DNA of 64,000 nucleotides from Incurvaria masculella (Eukaryota > Arthropoda > Insecta > Lepidoptera > Incurvariidae), in assembly GCA_946894095.1 (NCBI GenBank), contig OX335656.1, positions 7,889,001 to 7,953,000 of the forward strand, written 5' to 3'. Position 1 is the first letter of the stretch. Every line of letters begins with the position of its first letter. Shown piece after piece: positions 51,804 through 63,318 of this stretch. The notes below the pieces were generated by a model. That model did no database searches. It saw only the letters and a program-made list of their open reading frames with translations, and was not told the DNA's origin. A program made the translations under genes and the position numbers.

Positions 51804-53090
51804 ATGGCTGCTGTACGGTGTGTTAACAGTGGAGGTACAGTAACTCGACTCCGAAGAAACTTGTTGAACAATGCCGTATTAGGTGTGTGGATTCCTTCCA
51901 GCGACTGTATTTGAGGTAAGAACCAATTATTTCACATACCAGAGACACCCTCAAGCTTACTAATTGATCAAACTACGCTATGTAAGCACATCTAGTTCCT
52001 ATTGAAGGTTAACAAACAATAAAATAACAATCGGCACGGCTAGGTCCACTTTGCTCAGATAACGTGCCGCTTTATCGCTGCTCCGCAGTCAGCCGACCGA
52101 GCGGAGCAGCGAAATATTCATCAATGTCACTCTAATTAAATTGTGATTCGTAAGAACTTAGCGGACGCCGTAGTCTGGGTTTTACGTTATCTACATGCCG
52201 GGTTTACCAGACTTGTTGGACTAGGTTCAAATAGCTTCATGGTTATTATTTGCTGAATACAAACTAGATCTAAATGCCGGCTGGACCTGTTGCTCAATTA
52301 GTTGCGCTAGGTGCGTTAAAGTCCGTTAGCAACGTATACGCTTCATAAGCAAGCTTGAACGTGTCCTCGGCGTGTATTCTTGGCATTCAGTCATTGCAGA
52401 TTCAGTAGAGTTAACAGTAATGTCAAAGTAAATTCTTCTTCTGTTAACTCTACTGAATCGACTGAATGCTAAGAATACACGTCCTGGGCGCTGATACAAT
52501 ACCTATTTCTCCTGTTGTATCATTTAAATCTTAACTAATAATAATATGTTAGATAATTACCTAACCTACTCCAGCAATTCTACTTCTATCAAATAATAGC
52601 TTCAATAACTCTGGTTTTGTTTTTCAGAATGATGCTGTCTGCCATCAATGTTTTCTCATCCTGGATGCCATTCCTGAAAATTCGCCTCGGTTGTGGTGTT
52701 CGTCCATGATATTCCTCGATTGAGTAACTATGTATACTTTTCACTTGCTATATTGGTTTCCTATAGTCTATTATCCACCCATGCAACCCTTTTTTGCCAT
52801 TTACCTAAGTTATTAACCCGAATATTTTGGTGACAACCTACAAACATATAATTATGGGTAGCAATTCCAAAATGACAATTTTGTTATTGAACGTCGATTT
52901 CAGCTAGCGAGCAAATTAAAATTCATTGTGAAATAAATTATCCTGTTCTCAGATGGTGTGGAGTGTGTACGGAAGTTCAATCAAGAAGTGAAGGCACGTT
53001 GACATGCAGAAAGATTTGGGATGCAAGGTGCGGGAACAGGATCACCGCCTCCGGCTCCAGCTCCGCCTCATTGTGATCTAGTACAACCCA
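51804..53090 (+). pseudogene. Candidate spliced locus or decayed gene (three exon-like pieces)
   Basis: Exon-like pieces: 51804-51914 (ATG, then RLRRNLLNNAVLGVWIPSSD, donor GTAAGA), 52628-52723 (acceptor 'tttttcag', NDAVCHQCFLILDAIPEN, donor GTAACT) and from 52952 (acceptor 'ctgttctcag', GVECVRKFNQEVKAR). The first two each end in a TGA just before the donor, and the third frame stops early. CHQC hints at a zinc-binding module. It may be a dead zinc-finger-type gene copy or a non-coding RNA. Low confidence. Confidence 0.3.
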
Positions 53091-53307
53091 TAGTCATTGT
53101 AAATGCAAACACCCATATTTTATTTAAAACTTACTCCGATAAAAAAAGGATGAACAAATTATAAACAAAACCGTTCTAGCTATTATCAATTCAGTCAACT
53201 AGATTGGGGTAGTTTGTATGTGTAAAAAAAAGTGATGATAACACCCGTATGTCCTAAACTTAGCAAACATTTCACTGTATAGCAGCCTACATTCGTAGGC
53301 CTCGTAT

Positions 53308-53428
53308 TCAGAGAGAACCTGTCAAAACTTATTACGAGATTAGCACCGGACTAACCATACAAAAACTGGTTTAGTCCGACCTTAATATGCATACTAAAGT
53401 TAGTCCGCCCACTCTGAATACTGCTGTA
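53308..53428. mobile_element. Small MITE-like element ('attcagag' ends)
   Basis: Begins 'tattcagag' and ends 'ctctgaata', with inner inverted 'ggactaac'/'gttagtcc'. A similar sequence lies at 45400-45480. Confidence 0.55.
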
Positions 53429-53689
53429 AGTGCTTAGGAGTTGTTTAAACTGTTTAATTAATGTAAGGTTGAGTTTAGGAATTTTGATATCATGAGATAT
53501 AGCGTCTAACTTTAGCGATTAACTGGTTCGAATCCAACTAATCAAATAGTTTTGCAGCTTTAAGTATTTTATATCATTGCTGCTTTTTGGTCGATGTTCG
53601 CTTAAACCATTTATTGCTCAGATTATTGCCTTCTATATCTGCATGAATAGATAATATTAAACCTCATATCATGTTGTCTGAACTCATAG

Positions 53690-53875
53690 GAACTAAGTGC
53701 CATGCCAGGACCTTGATTTTAATTGGCGCTTTGACCATCTTTTATTGTATGCGATGCTACCTACCCGTGTGGGAATAACTCTGCGAAATAGTTAGTGTGG
53801 AAGGTCACGTAAAGTTATCAGTGGAATCTTAACCATTGCCAACCGGACCACGCCCAGTCAGTCAATTGATCGAAT
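53690..53875 (-). mobile_element. Decayed SINE fragment
   Basis: 'ctaagtgccatgccaggacc' and later 'atgcgatgctacc' follow the SINE body order; the right part resembles the 5S-headed subtype. Strongly diverged. Confidence 0.55.
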
Positions 53876-54071
53876 ACTGTTGAATATCTCGGTTTTCAGG
53901 AATATTAATGTGTGACACCACCTCTTAACAAAGTGGAACTTTTAATGCCAGAGCCTCTGCAGCACCCCACGTTGGGAGATCGACAAAACTGACTGCCGGA
54001 GCCCCGGCAGCAAGCTCCGTTAATGCTTCAGCCTGATGCCCGAAACTTCTTTCGTTTCTTTATTCTTTTAT

Positions 54072-54335
54072 TTTTGTATGTTACTGGACATAGATAGCTA
54101 ATTCCACCGTCATGATATTAGCTTACATATCATGACGGCACCTGGATCCAGGTGCCATGCCAAGCCTTCCTTATATTGCTCACCTGCATTGAACTAGATG
54201 GGAAACATCAACAATTTTAAGTGCCGCTTCGACCATCCCTCATTTAATGCGATGGTACCAACCCGGGCGGGATTAACGCTACCACCTAGTGAGTAAGGAA
54301 GGGGGGACCTACAGTTTCCCTTGGTATCCGAACCA
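54072..54335 (-). mobile_element. SINE body, antisense (5S-type body)
   Basis: Carries 'tagtgagtaaggaag' in the place where the 5S-headed copies have it and the tRNA-headed copies have 'tagtaggggaagg'. The head is replaced by the next SINE. Confidence 0.75.
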
Positions 54336-54346
54336 GCACACCGAAG

Positions 54347-54636
54347 CCAGGCACGTCCCTCAATGAGCACGGCTACACTGACCTAGATGGAAAAAACGGA
54401 CAATTTTTCATTGCCGTTTCAACCGTAGTTTTATCCAATGCGGTGATACCAACCTGGGCAGGTTTAACCCTACAGTTTTACATGAGTTTCGAACCATGGG
54501 ACAGCTCGCATTCGTAACGAGATGCACTTATCGAACTCAGAAAGAGAAAGAGAGTAGTGCATGACCGGGGCGAGAATTTGAGCCCATAATCTCTCACATG
54601 AAAGGCAAGTCCTCTAGCCCCTACACGAGTTGGGCA
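54347..54636 (-). mobile_element. SINE, antisense, tRNA-like head type 2
   Basis: Body plus head with the reversed B box 'gaatttgagccc' and 'cctctagcccctac'. Adjacent to the previous copy, forming a tandem pair of different subtypes. Confidence 0.78.
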
Positions 54637-57433
54637 CGACATCGGTGTCAATTGGATCTGTCTGCAGAATTCCTTGATTATGTTCTAGTGGAAAAGAAAC
54701 CTGGCAGTAATTAATATATAAGAGGAAATATTGATAGCTCAGATAATTTCTTTCATATGTTTAATATCACCTCAATTACATGGTACGTGACGTATACATG
54801 GTATAATGTGATATAATCTGATATAATCACAAGGGTGAAGCACAGTCAACTATAAAACCTATAACTGATCATTCTTCTTCATCCTCTTTATAACAGGTAG
54901 ATTCTACACTACGCATATAATTTTCATTGAAACTAGCATACCAATGCGTCACCAACTCCACCCGTATGTCTTATTTGTCGTTCGTCTCTCTTGCACCGCC
55001 TGTGTAAGGTTTGCTTGCTGTTTCAAGTCCAACCTTGCACTTATACTTTAAAAAAGCCTTGTTTAACATTTTAACTGCTGGAGTATTTCATCAGATCTTT
55101 TCCTGTTCATCCAGAAGATCACTGGAGATTTTACATACCAAGTCTAAAATCCCGGAGCTGCGTGTGAGATCTGTTACACCTCCTGCATACTAGAAGAGTT
55201 GATAATCTCATAATTCAAAGAAAAATCTATTTTATTTACAAAATATTTAATTGAATCATTTAATACATTTTACATAGTTTCATTTACAGCCATTATATCA
55301 TAACTCCAGCGTATTAAAAAAAGAAATAAGATTTTAGACTCAGCTCCTTTGGTATTTACCTGTTTGTAATGTCTTACGTCAACGACTTGATTTTGCATTT
55401 TACGTTGTAACAATATAATTTATGTACTATTTCTGCATACAGAATGAATATATTAAATAAATAAGAAAAAACTTAACTGGTTTTGTGTAGCTAAACACTC
55501 CCTATTGTGCTCCACGCCGCTGTCTCTACTCTAATTGGATCGGGGGGCGCGCCCCTGGAGCTGCAATGGGGTGCTGCTCCAGGGACCGTAGTTTCTTGTA
55601 TAAACAGCACCAATACCAAGGTTGTATAGATAATGTGAATTCATGATACCTTTACCTAAGTTGGACATACTTGTAATATGTTTTTTGATGAATCTTGCAT
55701 AATTTCGAAATTATCTGTTCCGATGAAGTGATTAAGGTAATCGGTGCCGTATTCAAAATTAATAATTATGGAATAATCTCAATGCATGGTCTTGTGGGTA
55801 AATGCCAATTTAGGTGACAAGTCGGGCTACGGGCTCAGTACAGAGAGCAATTGTGATGAAACAAAGAAGGTACTTCGATTCACTACAGCGATAGCAATGG
55901 GTTCCATCCCTCATCATAATCAATTGTTTAACCTGTCTAAAAAGTAGTGAGCGGCATTCGTTGAGTCATTGGAAACCTGCCAGCCAAAAGATCCAGCACC
56001 TGTCCTTACCTTTATTTCAAAATTAAATGCATACTATGACGTAATAGTCAATTCGATTATATAGCAGTAAACTACAAATAAAGTCCTAACCATGAACAGT
56101 CTACCATAGAACTTGACCACATCGACACCTAACTAATTTGTTCCCCTGCACGCACGACCGCGCGAAGGACGACCGCCCCGTGAGTTATTGCTGCGCTCCC
56201 AGTCACCCGACAGGAATGACGTGGTTGAAGAACGTCACGCCCGCCCGAAGTCTCGATGAGATGATGCCCAGCCCGCCGCTGGCTTATAGCGGCTGACAAA
56301 GGACCGGCACAGTAGATATTATTTGAGAACATGCTGGGAAGCAGTCCAGGTAATAGGGGGTACTCTCAGGCCTGTACCTGCACACGCAATCGTGCAGGAA
56401 ACCCAGAGACCCAGCGACGACAAAACTCACTCAACGGCAGTCGACAGCGCAAACGTCAATTCAAAATCAAAAGGTCAATGACATTGTTTGAGGTGCCAGT
56501 CAAATAAATGAAGTAAAATGGCCAGCTGCGTCTAATAACAATCTTTAATTTGAGGTCCTACTAGGAGAGAATTTTTTTTTGTAGGACTGAAATAATTTTT
56601 TTGACGCTTATTTTCAATATTCTCACATTTGCTGCCATAAAATGTATTTTGTGATACAGTTTTTGTTACCAGATACATCTATTGGCAGTGCAATAAAGTC
56701 GCAAGTATGGCAATAATGCAATTTACTAGGCGCCGCGAAGTATGATCACGGAACGGAGATTAAATACTTTAAAGGCATCTGCTGATGTTTCTGGGACTTT
56801 CCTGTGTCTGAGATCTATCAATTCGGATTCAACTTAGTCAAAACAATTTTACCATGGTAGTTTGATCCATGTACACTTAAAAAAGGGCCGATTTTCTGTC
56901 CCATACAAACTTTGCAATCTCCTTTGTTATTTTTATTTCAAATATTTAAATGTAGGTATATGCTCTTTTATTAGGAACTCTACGTAATAAGGGGTTTATT
57001 TGTGTATCATTGTGTCAAAATAATATTTTTTCAATTATATTATGCCCGTGCAAAGCCGGGACGGGCTGCTAGTATTTTATATTCTTACAGTATCAAAATA
57101 AAATTTGCCGCGCGATCTATGGGTACCGCTGACAGCGCTCACGGTTTTGCCCTGAGCACCGTAAGCACTTGAACAATGACGTCATCGTGACGTCATACCT
57201 CACAATCTTGCATTTGTGAGCACTGTAAGCGCGTTTCGGACCAGCTGTATTCACGCTGTCAGCGTTTAAGCGCAATTCGGACCATAGCCTATAAATAAAG
57301 TAGGTGAGATCAAAATATTTATTATCATAGAACGTATATATTAGAGTGACAGTCATAGTATTCTGTGGCGAAAATTTTGGAAATCTACTAAGCCGAACGG
57401 CAAGGGGGCGCCGCCTTTATCTGTAAACGGTAC
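54637..57433. other. Intergenic, no gene recognised
   Basis: 55800-55840 holds a MITE family A end. About 57045-57075 has 'cgtgcaaagccgggacgggc', a terminus often seen on arthropod retroelement tails. 57120-57290 has inverted 'ctgacagcg' and 'gtgagcactgtaagcg' pieces. Otherwise nothing supported. Confidence 0.45.
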
Positions 57434-57500
57434 TTTGAGCGGCTCGTAGCCTAGTGGCGCGGGCACTGGCCTAGCGTACCAGAGGCCTGGGTTCAATACC

Positions 57501-58955
57501 ACAGAAATCAGAATTATTAACTAGAACGGTCAAGAAGTCAGCTTAGTATGGAAACCGAGCGTGTCAAGCTTGGCACCCACACAACCACATATAATACACA
57601 GATGTCGCCCGACGCGCGGCGAAACCAATCATGTGGGGCGCATCCACCTGCGTCAAACATATACATCGAAGTGTCGGTGCGCGGGCAGCGCACTACCACC
57701 TTCTCAGGTCACCCGTCGGCGAAGGCGTCGCGCTGTGGATTGACGAGTATCGATAATTGTTATTTTGACTATCGATACAATTGAGTTCTCATAGAAATAG
57801 ATAGTTACTTCTTTTATTTCGTTTTCTGCGTTGTTAGGAAGTAAAATTACCAGCGCAATATTTTAATTATGTCACTGTGCATTGAACTGTTTTAATTCAT
57901 ACCATAGCTAGGGAAATTAGCGGAAAAAAACGTTTTTTTTTCGATTTTAACTAAAAGTTAAATTTAATCGTATTAACTTGCCATATAGCTGTATTAAATT
58001 AGCATTAAGAACACTTGAGATTCGCTGGGCTTTTCTACAACTAAAGAACTAAATATACAAACAGGATGTTAACGGAGTTATGGCCCAAACGTTAACCAGG
58101 TTTCCCTAGGCATATTTAAAGCAAAAAACCGGCCAAGTGCGCGTCGGACTCTCACACGAAGGGTTCCGTACCGTCGTAAAAGATTTAACACAAAAAAACC
58201 ACTTTTTTGTAATTCGTGTAATTTTGAAATTTTACCTTTGTTTTTATAGCGGCAAAATAAATACACACTCGGTGAAAATTTCAGCTGCCTACCTATTACG
58301 GTTCATGAGATACAGCCGTGTGACAGACGGACGGACGGACGGACAGCGGAGGCTTAGTAATATGGTTCCATTTTCACCCTTTGGGTACGGAACCCTAAAA
58401 ACGTAGCGATAAAAGCGACCGCCTCTTTTTACTGGACAATATGCAAGTACTGAAAAGTTTTTATTAACTAAAACATAACTGTAATAATAGAAACATCGAT
58501 AACGCTAATTCTTGGTACCATTACTACCCACTACCCAAATAAGCAAAATAAACGTTCAAACGCACTCAAATTTCATATCAAAATAACCATGACACTAAGA
58601 AATAAAATCGATACCACTCATTATTTGTCACATCACTACCCAACGCGACTGCGTTAGCGGAGAAATTATTTCGAAAAATGATTTAAATATACAAATAACT
58701 GTTTTAGAATTGGCTTACCTATGAAATGTGATGCCATTGGTTTTGTAGGACACGTTCTCGTTTCGGTTTTTGCAGATCCACACTGAACAATTAGGCATTT
58801 CGACAATAATCTGGACAAACGCGCACGCGCCGCGACCGGGTACGAACTGAGCGGCCGGCGTGACGTCACGTTTGCTTATAACCAATTTTGGGTATAAGGC
58901 CGCCACGGAAATCGCGCGCGTCGCCCGTTCTAGTTTAGTATATTCCGATTTCTGT
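57501..58955. mobile_element. MULE-like TIR transposon, 1455 bp, 10-bp target duplication
   Basis: Flanked by direct 'gttcaatacc' (57491-57500 and 58956-58965). Ends 'acagaaatc' and its inverse, with inverted similarity continuing ~32 bp to 'ctagaacgg'. No transposase frame. A 9-10 bp duplication fits Mutator-like elements best. A 'ggttccgtacc' repeat is nested at 58126-58400. Confidence 0.82.
58126..58400 (+). repeat. Fullest copy of the 'ggttccgtacc' interspersed repeat
   Basis: Starts 'aaccggccaagtgcgcgtcgg', contains 'agacggacggacggacggac', and ends 'gggtacggaaccctaaaa'. The ends 'gggttccgta' and 'tacggaaccc' are inverted. Confidence 0.75.
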
Positions 58956-59325
58956 GTTCAATACCGACATGCACCACTGTCTTTCTCTTTCCGAGTTAGA
59001 TAAGTGCATTTCGTCACGAATGCGAGCTGCTCCATGGTTCGGAGTCCATGTAAAACTGTAGGTCCCCTTCCCCTACTAGGTGGTAGGGCTTAAGCCCGCC
59101 CGGCTTGGTACCATCGCATTGGATGAAAAGATGGTCGAAGCGGCAATGAAAAATTGTCCGTGTTTTCCATCCAGTTCAATGTAGCCGTGCTCATAAAGGG
59201 AAGGTCCTGGCATGGCACCTAATTCCTTCGGGAATGTGTATTGGGCTAATATCATAACGGTAGTTGTGTGGTATTAGCCATCCATGTCAGGTCGCATAAA
59301 AAAAAACTCAAGATAAACATGTATC

Positions 59326-60870
59326 GTGAATATGTTTAGGCAACACTTTCAGGTGAATAGCGCTCCGCTGCCGGCTCCGCTGCCCGCTGGGTGTGCACGC
59401 GCCGCCACAGTGGCGGGGGACGGCTCTGCGGGGGAGCGGGGGAGGGCCGCCGCGCCTCCTCCGGCTGGCGAGGCGCGGCGGAGCTGTCTCCGCTTCACGG
59501 CGGACCAGGTCGCCGAGGCTGTGAGAGCCATGACGCGGGGCAAGTCTCCGGGCCATGACTCGTTCAGTCTGGAGCACTTGCTGCACGCCGGACCGGTTTT
59601 GACGGAAAGGTTATCTTTACATTATAACGCGTGTATGGCTCACGGATACCTGCCAGATGGCCTCATGAAAACTGTAATCGTTCCCGTCGTAAAGAATAGG
59701 ACCGGGGACGCCTCCGCTCTGTCAAACTATCGCCCGATCTCACTCGCGACAGTGATATCGAAAGTATTCGAACGACTCCTCCACCCGAAACTCGGCAAAT
59801 ATTTGAAATTACATGACGCGCAGTTTGGTTTCCGTCCTGGTCTCTCAACGGATATGGCGATATTGTCAGTAAAAAATACTGTAAAATATTATTTAAATAA
59901 AAAGACAACAGTATACGGATGTTTCCTGGACCTCAGCCGAGCATTCGATACCACCAATTACGACATACTATGGAATAAAATGAACGCGGTTGAGGTCCCG
60001 GTTGATATTGTGTTCAGATACTGGTACGGAAACCGAACTAACGCTGTACGATGGGGAAACAAGCTGTCCGACGAGTACCGACTAAGCTGCGGGGTGAGGC
60101 AGGGGGGCGTGACGTCCCCGGACCTATGGAGCCGGCGTCGGCTGCTACTTATGTAGCGTATGCATTATTAATCTCAGTTATGCGGACGATATGGTGCTGT
60201 TGAGCCCCTCTGTGCACGATTTGACCTACAACGTCAGTAAAACCGAAGTGGTCGTCTTCAAATATGGTGCCGGACCGGATCACGTGCCACCTATAACTTT
60301 ACGAAACTATCAATTGAGAGTTTCTACAAAGTTTAAATATCTCGGGCACGTGATTACCGATAGGCTGAAAGATGACGAGGACATGGAGCGGCAGCGGAGG
60401 GCTATCGCCATGAGAAGTAACATGTTGGCTCGCAGGTTTGCGCAGTGCTCTGGAGAGGTCAGGCTTACTCTGTTCAAGGCATACTGTCAGGCGCTTTACA
60501 ACGGTCACCTGTGGTGCAGCTACACGCAGCGAGCGTTTAACTCGCTGCGTGTTCATTTCATTTATTTAATTTAATTTCATTTGTTTAAACTTTTTGGTAG
60601 TCAAACTACACCAAGTTACGTCACAAAGATCCGCAGATGTGCAGTACAACAATGCATTGCGCTGCATGATGGGACTGTCGTGGCGGTGTAGTGCGTCTGG
60701 CATGTTCGCGGAGAACGGTTTGACTGATTTCTTTGGTGTACTGCGCAAACAGAAGGCGGCACTCCTTCGCCGTTCAGCCATTAGTGAGAATAGAACAGTA
60801 GCAAATGTTTTGGGACTTAGTTTTAATATTATTTACAATTTTATGGGACAATGCACCTGATTTAAATACC
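59326..60870 (+). mobile_element. LINE fragment with reverse transcriptase, decayed
   Basis: A 276-residue frame (59326-60156) contains RGKSPGHDS, SNYRPISLATVISKVFERLL, AQFGFRPGLSTDMAI, the motif A FLDLSRAFDTTNYD and GVRQGGVTSP. A break follows (deletion with frameshift near 60120). Motif C YADDMVLLSP is at 60177-60206. The frame resumes at 60191-60574 (TEVVVFK, FKYLGHVITD). An ~89-bp insertion at about 60553-60640 separates the tail, RSADVQYNNALRCMMGLSWR onward, to about 60850. 5'-truncated and inactive; clade not fixed. Confidence 0.88.
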
Positions 60871-61327
60871 ATTATTGTTTTTATTATATGTCCATCGCCA
60901 ATATCTGCATCGCCACCATCTGCCTCGCCAATATCTGCATCGCTTATGAATGGTTGGCACCTCCTTGGCGACGCACCTGCGGCCCAGCCGCAGCTCCGTC
61001 CTTGGCGACGGACTTGCGGGCGGGTGCTGATGCTTCGCCGGAGATGTAGATAATGGCGATGCATATACTGGAGATAAAGCTTAGCAATGGAGATATTGGC
61101 GATGTAGATGCAGGGCACCTTCTCTTTCTGTGGTGACAGCTGTTGGTGACAGTGACAGCGGACAGGGCAAAATTATGCGCCTTTGCTGTTGACAGTGTTG
61201 TTTTTTCGCTGAAAAATCGCAATCTTGTGTGAAAATATCTTAAGAATTCAGTTTAGTTGGCCATAGGAGTGTTATTTCTATGAAATACCTAGAGTCAACG
61301 TCAAAGGTGTAAAGTCGGTTTCTAAAA
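60871..61327. promoter_or_regulatory. Upstream region of the AGGF1-like gene
   Basis: 60890-61110 contains imperfect 'tcgccaatatctgcatcgcc' repeats and their inverse, probably the 3' tail of a retroelement. 61110-61327 is the likely promoter and 5' UTR of the next gene by position only; no TATA or initiator called. Confidence 0.35.
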
Positions 61328-61558
61328 ATGGACAGTATTTCGAGTGATGTGGTACCGGGCCAGCCGGAGATCCCTAGCGGCGTCAGCCCTGCCTCCCTTG
61401 GCGGAGAGCGGAGGCGTCCGAAACGTTTCACACAGCGCTGCGTGAATGCGGTGTTGCACCGGCGGGGCGACGTGCTGCAGGTAGTAGTGGGCCTACGCCG
61501 CCTTTTAGAGAAAAAGAACATATTGGTGGCAAAACTGAAGGCAAGACTGAAGAAGTTG
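61328..61558 (+). CDS. AGGF1: AGGF1-like protein, first coding exon
   Basis: ATG at 61328, 77 codons, phase 0, donor GTAAGT. Encodes a Ser/Pro-rich start, then the basic RRRPKRFTQRCVNAVLHRRG and a Leu/Lys-rich helix ending LKARLKKL, probably a coiled coil like the N-terminus of AGGF1. An in-frame stop lies before the ATG, so this start is the likely one. The intron that follows (61559-62490) holds no gene. Confidence 0.75.
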
Positions 61559-62490
61559 GTAAGTTCTTAAATGCATCATATTTGAATAGGGTTTCCAAGA
61601 CGTACGCCTTTCTGTCAAATAGGTGGAAAACAAATAACACTACATTGAAAGTACCGGTTGAGGTTACCTTTTAGCGTAGCCACTCTTAACGACTAATTTG
61701 TGGTATTTAAGTAAAATAAGTTACGAAGAAGGAACAAAAATATTTCACTGGTGAGTTCCTATAAAGTCAAATTTGTATCCAACCAGCGAGATGCGAGGTT
61801 TGCATGGCTAATGCAAATCACAGCCAAAGTACCTACCCCACTAGTTTCAGTTCATCGAACTCATCGCCCCTGTTGGGCACTACTTACAAGTGTGAAACAC
61901 TATGTGCAACACAGGCAAATTAACAAGACCCTTGGCTCGGAACTAGATCCTCTTGCTGCCCCGCTCGAAGCCTCATTGTCAGTCAGTAAAGCATAGCATC
62001 ACTGTTACCGTTGTACGTATCTTTGCGTTTTAAAGTTTCCGAGTTATTCTTTTTCTTCCAAGCTTTCTGAGATTACATACGTACATACATACCTTCACGC
62101 TGCTTTCCTAGAGGGGTATGCAGGAATGATAGAACACCACACACTACCCATACGTTCCATATGCCCACTCCATCTTAGCATTCCTTTCTTGATTCTGGTC
62201 ACACCATCATTTTTAAATTGACACTACTCTCTAACTTCTTTCTTCCGAGATTCATTTAATAAAAGTCATCTGAGCCACGTGTCATGTAAACTCGCCCATG
62301 TTGTGCGTGTGTTTTGTATGCCTGAGATCAAAATATGTTACTGAAATGTGATTTGGTGATGGTGAAAAGTGAAATTAGAAGCATTGTAATTTAATTTTGA
62401 AAACTAGTACAGTCAGTTTCCGAAATTATTGATTCTCTTCTTATATGATGATGCTTTTAGCTGCAAACATTGGTGTATTTTACATTTTAG

Positions 62491-62826
62491 AAAAAGAAAA
62501 CTTCAAAGCAGTACCAAGACTCGGCATGTCAAACTGACAACATTGCTTCTTCTGACAACGAAAAACACCCAGTACATGAAGAATCAGCTGTGATAGTGGA
62601 GGTTAGCGGAGAGTCTCCCGCTGATAAAAACCAGTCTGAAGTTGAAGTGGAAGCTGTCGGCTGGTCGTTGAGCAACAGGAATGAGGCAGAGGCCGGTTTA
62701 CCACAGAAAAGTCTAGCGGAGCAGGTGGCAGAAGCGGCGCAGAGTGCTCTTGCTCAGACTGGCATGGTATATGTTGAGTCAGCAGGAATGTACTATGACT
62801 ACAAAAGCGGCTACTACTATAATTCT
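62491..62826 (+). CDS. AGGF1: AGGF1-like protein, second exon with start of OCRE repeat
   Basis: Acceptor 'acattttag', 112 codons, phase 0, donor GTCAGT. An acidic linker, then AEAAQSALAQTGMVYVESAG and MYYDYKSGYYYNS, the octamer-repeat (OCRE) pattern of Tyr-rich units. In AGGF1 this domain precedes FHA and G-patch domains and takes part in splicing-related complexes. The repeat is cut in mid-unit, so the gene must continue beyond 64000. Confidence 0.85.
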
Positions 62827-62925
62827 GTCAGTACTTCTCTTAGTAGCTTCAGTAATTTTTTATGTTTTGTTTGAAACATTTTAGTCTAATTCGCAGTTTT
62901 GCCCAACTATATATATATATATTTT

Positions 62926-63318
62926 ATGCAACCTGACATGGATGGCTAATACCACACAACTACCATTATGATATTAGCCCAATACACCACATTCCCGAAG
63001 GAATTAGGTGCCATGCCAGGACCATCCCTTTATGAGCACGGCTACATTGAGCTGGATGGAAAATACGGAAAATTGTTAATTGCCGCTTCGACCATCTTTT
63101 CATCCAATGCGATGGCAACAACCCGGGCGGGCCTTAACCCTACCACCTAGTAGGGGAAGGGGACTTACAGTTTTACATGGATTCCGAATCATGGATAAGT
63201 TCACATTCGTGACGAAACGCACTTATCCAACTCAGAAAGTGGTGCACAGGGCAAGGATTTGAACCCAGACCTTTGGAATGTTAGTCAAGTCCCCGTTCCA
63301 CTAGGCTATGAGCCGCTG
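62926..63318 (-). mobile_element. SINE, antisense, in AGGF1 intron
   Basis: Preceded by a (ta)n run; complete body. The head is a third tRNA-like variant whose reversed B box reads 'aggatttgaaccc', followed by 'ccactaggctatgagccgct', mixing features of head types 1 and 2. Confidence 0.88.

Larger units (their letters stand above)
57434..59309 (+). mobile_element. SINE (tRNA-like head type 1) split by a TIR transposon
   Basis: Head at 57434-57500 stops exactly within the B box 'gttcaatacc'. The same 10 bp restart at 58956 and lead into the remaining body and tail (58966-59309). The intervening 1455 bp are a separate element. Confidence 0.9.
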
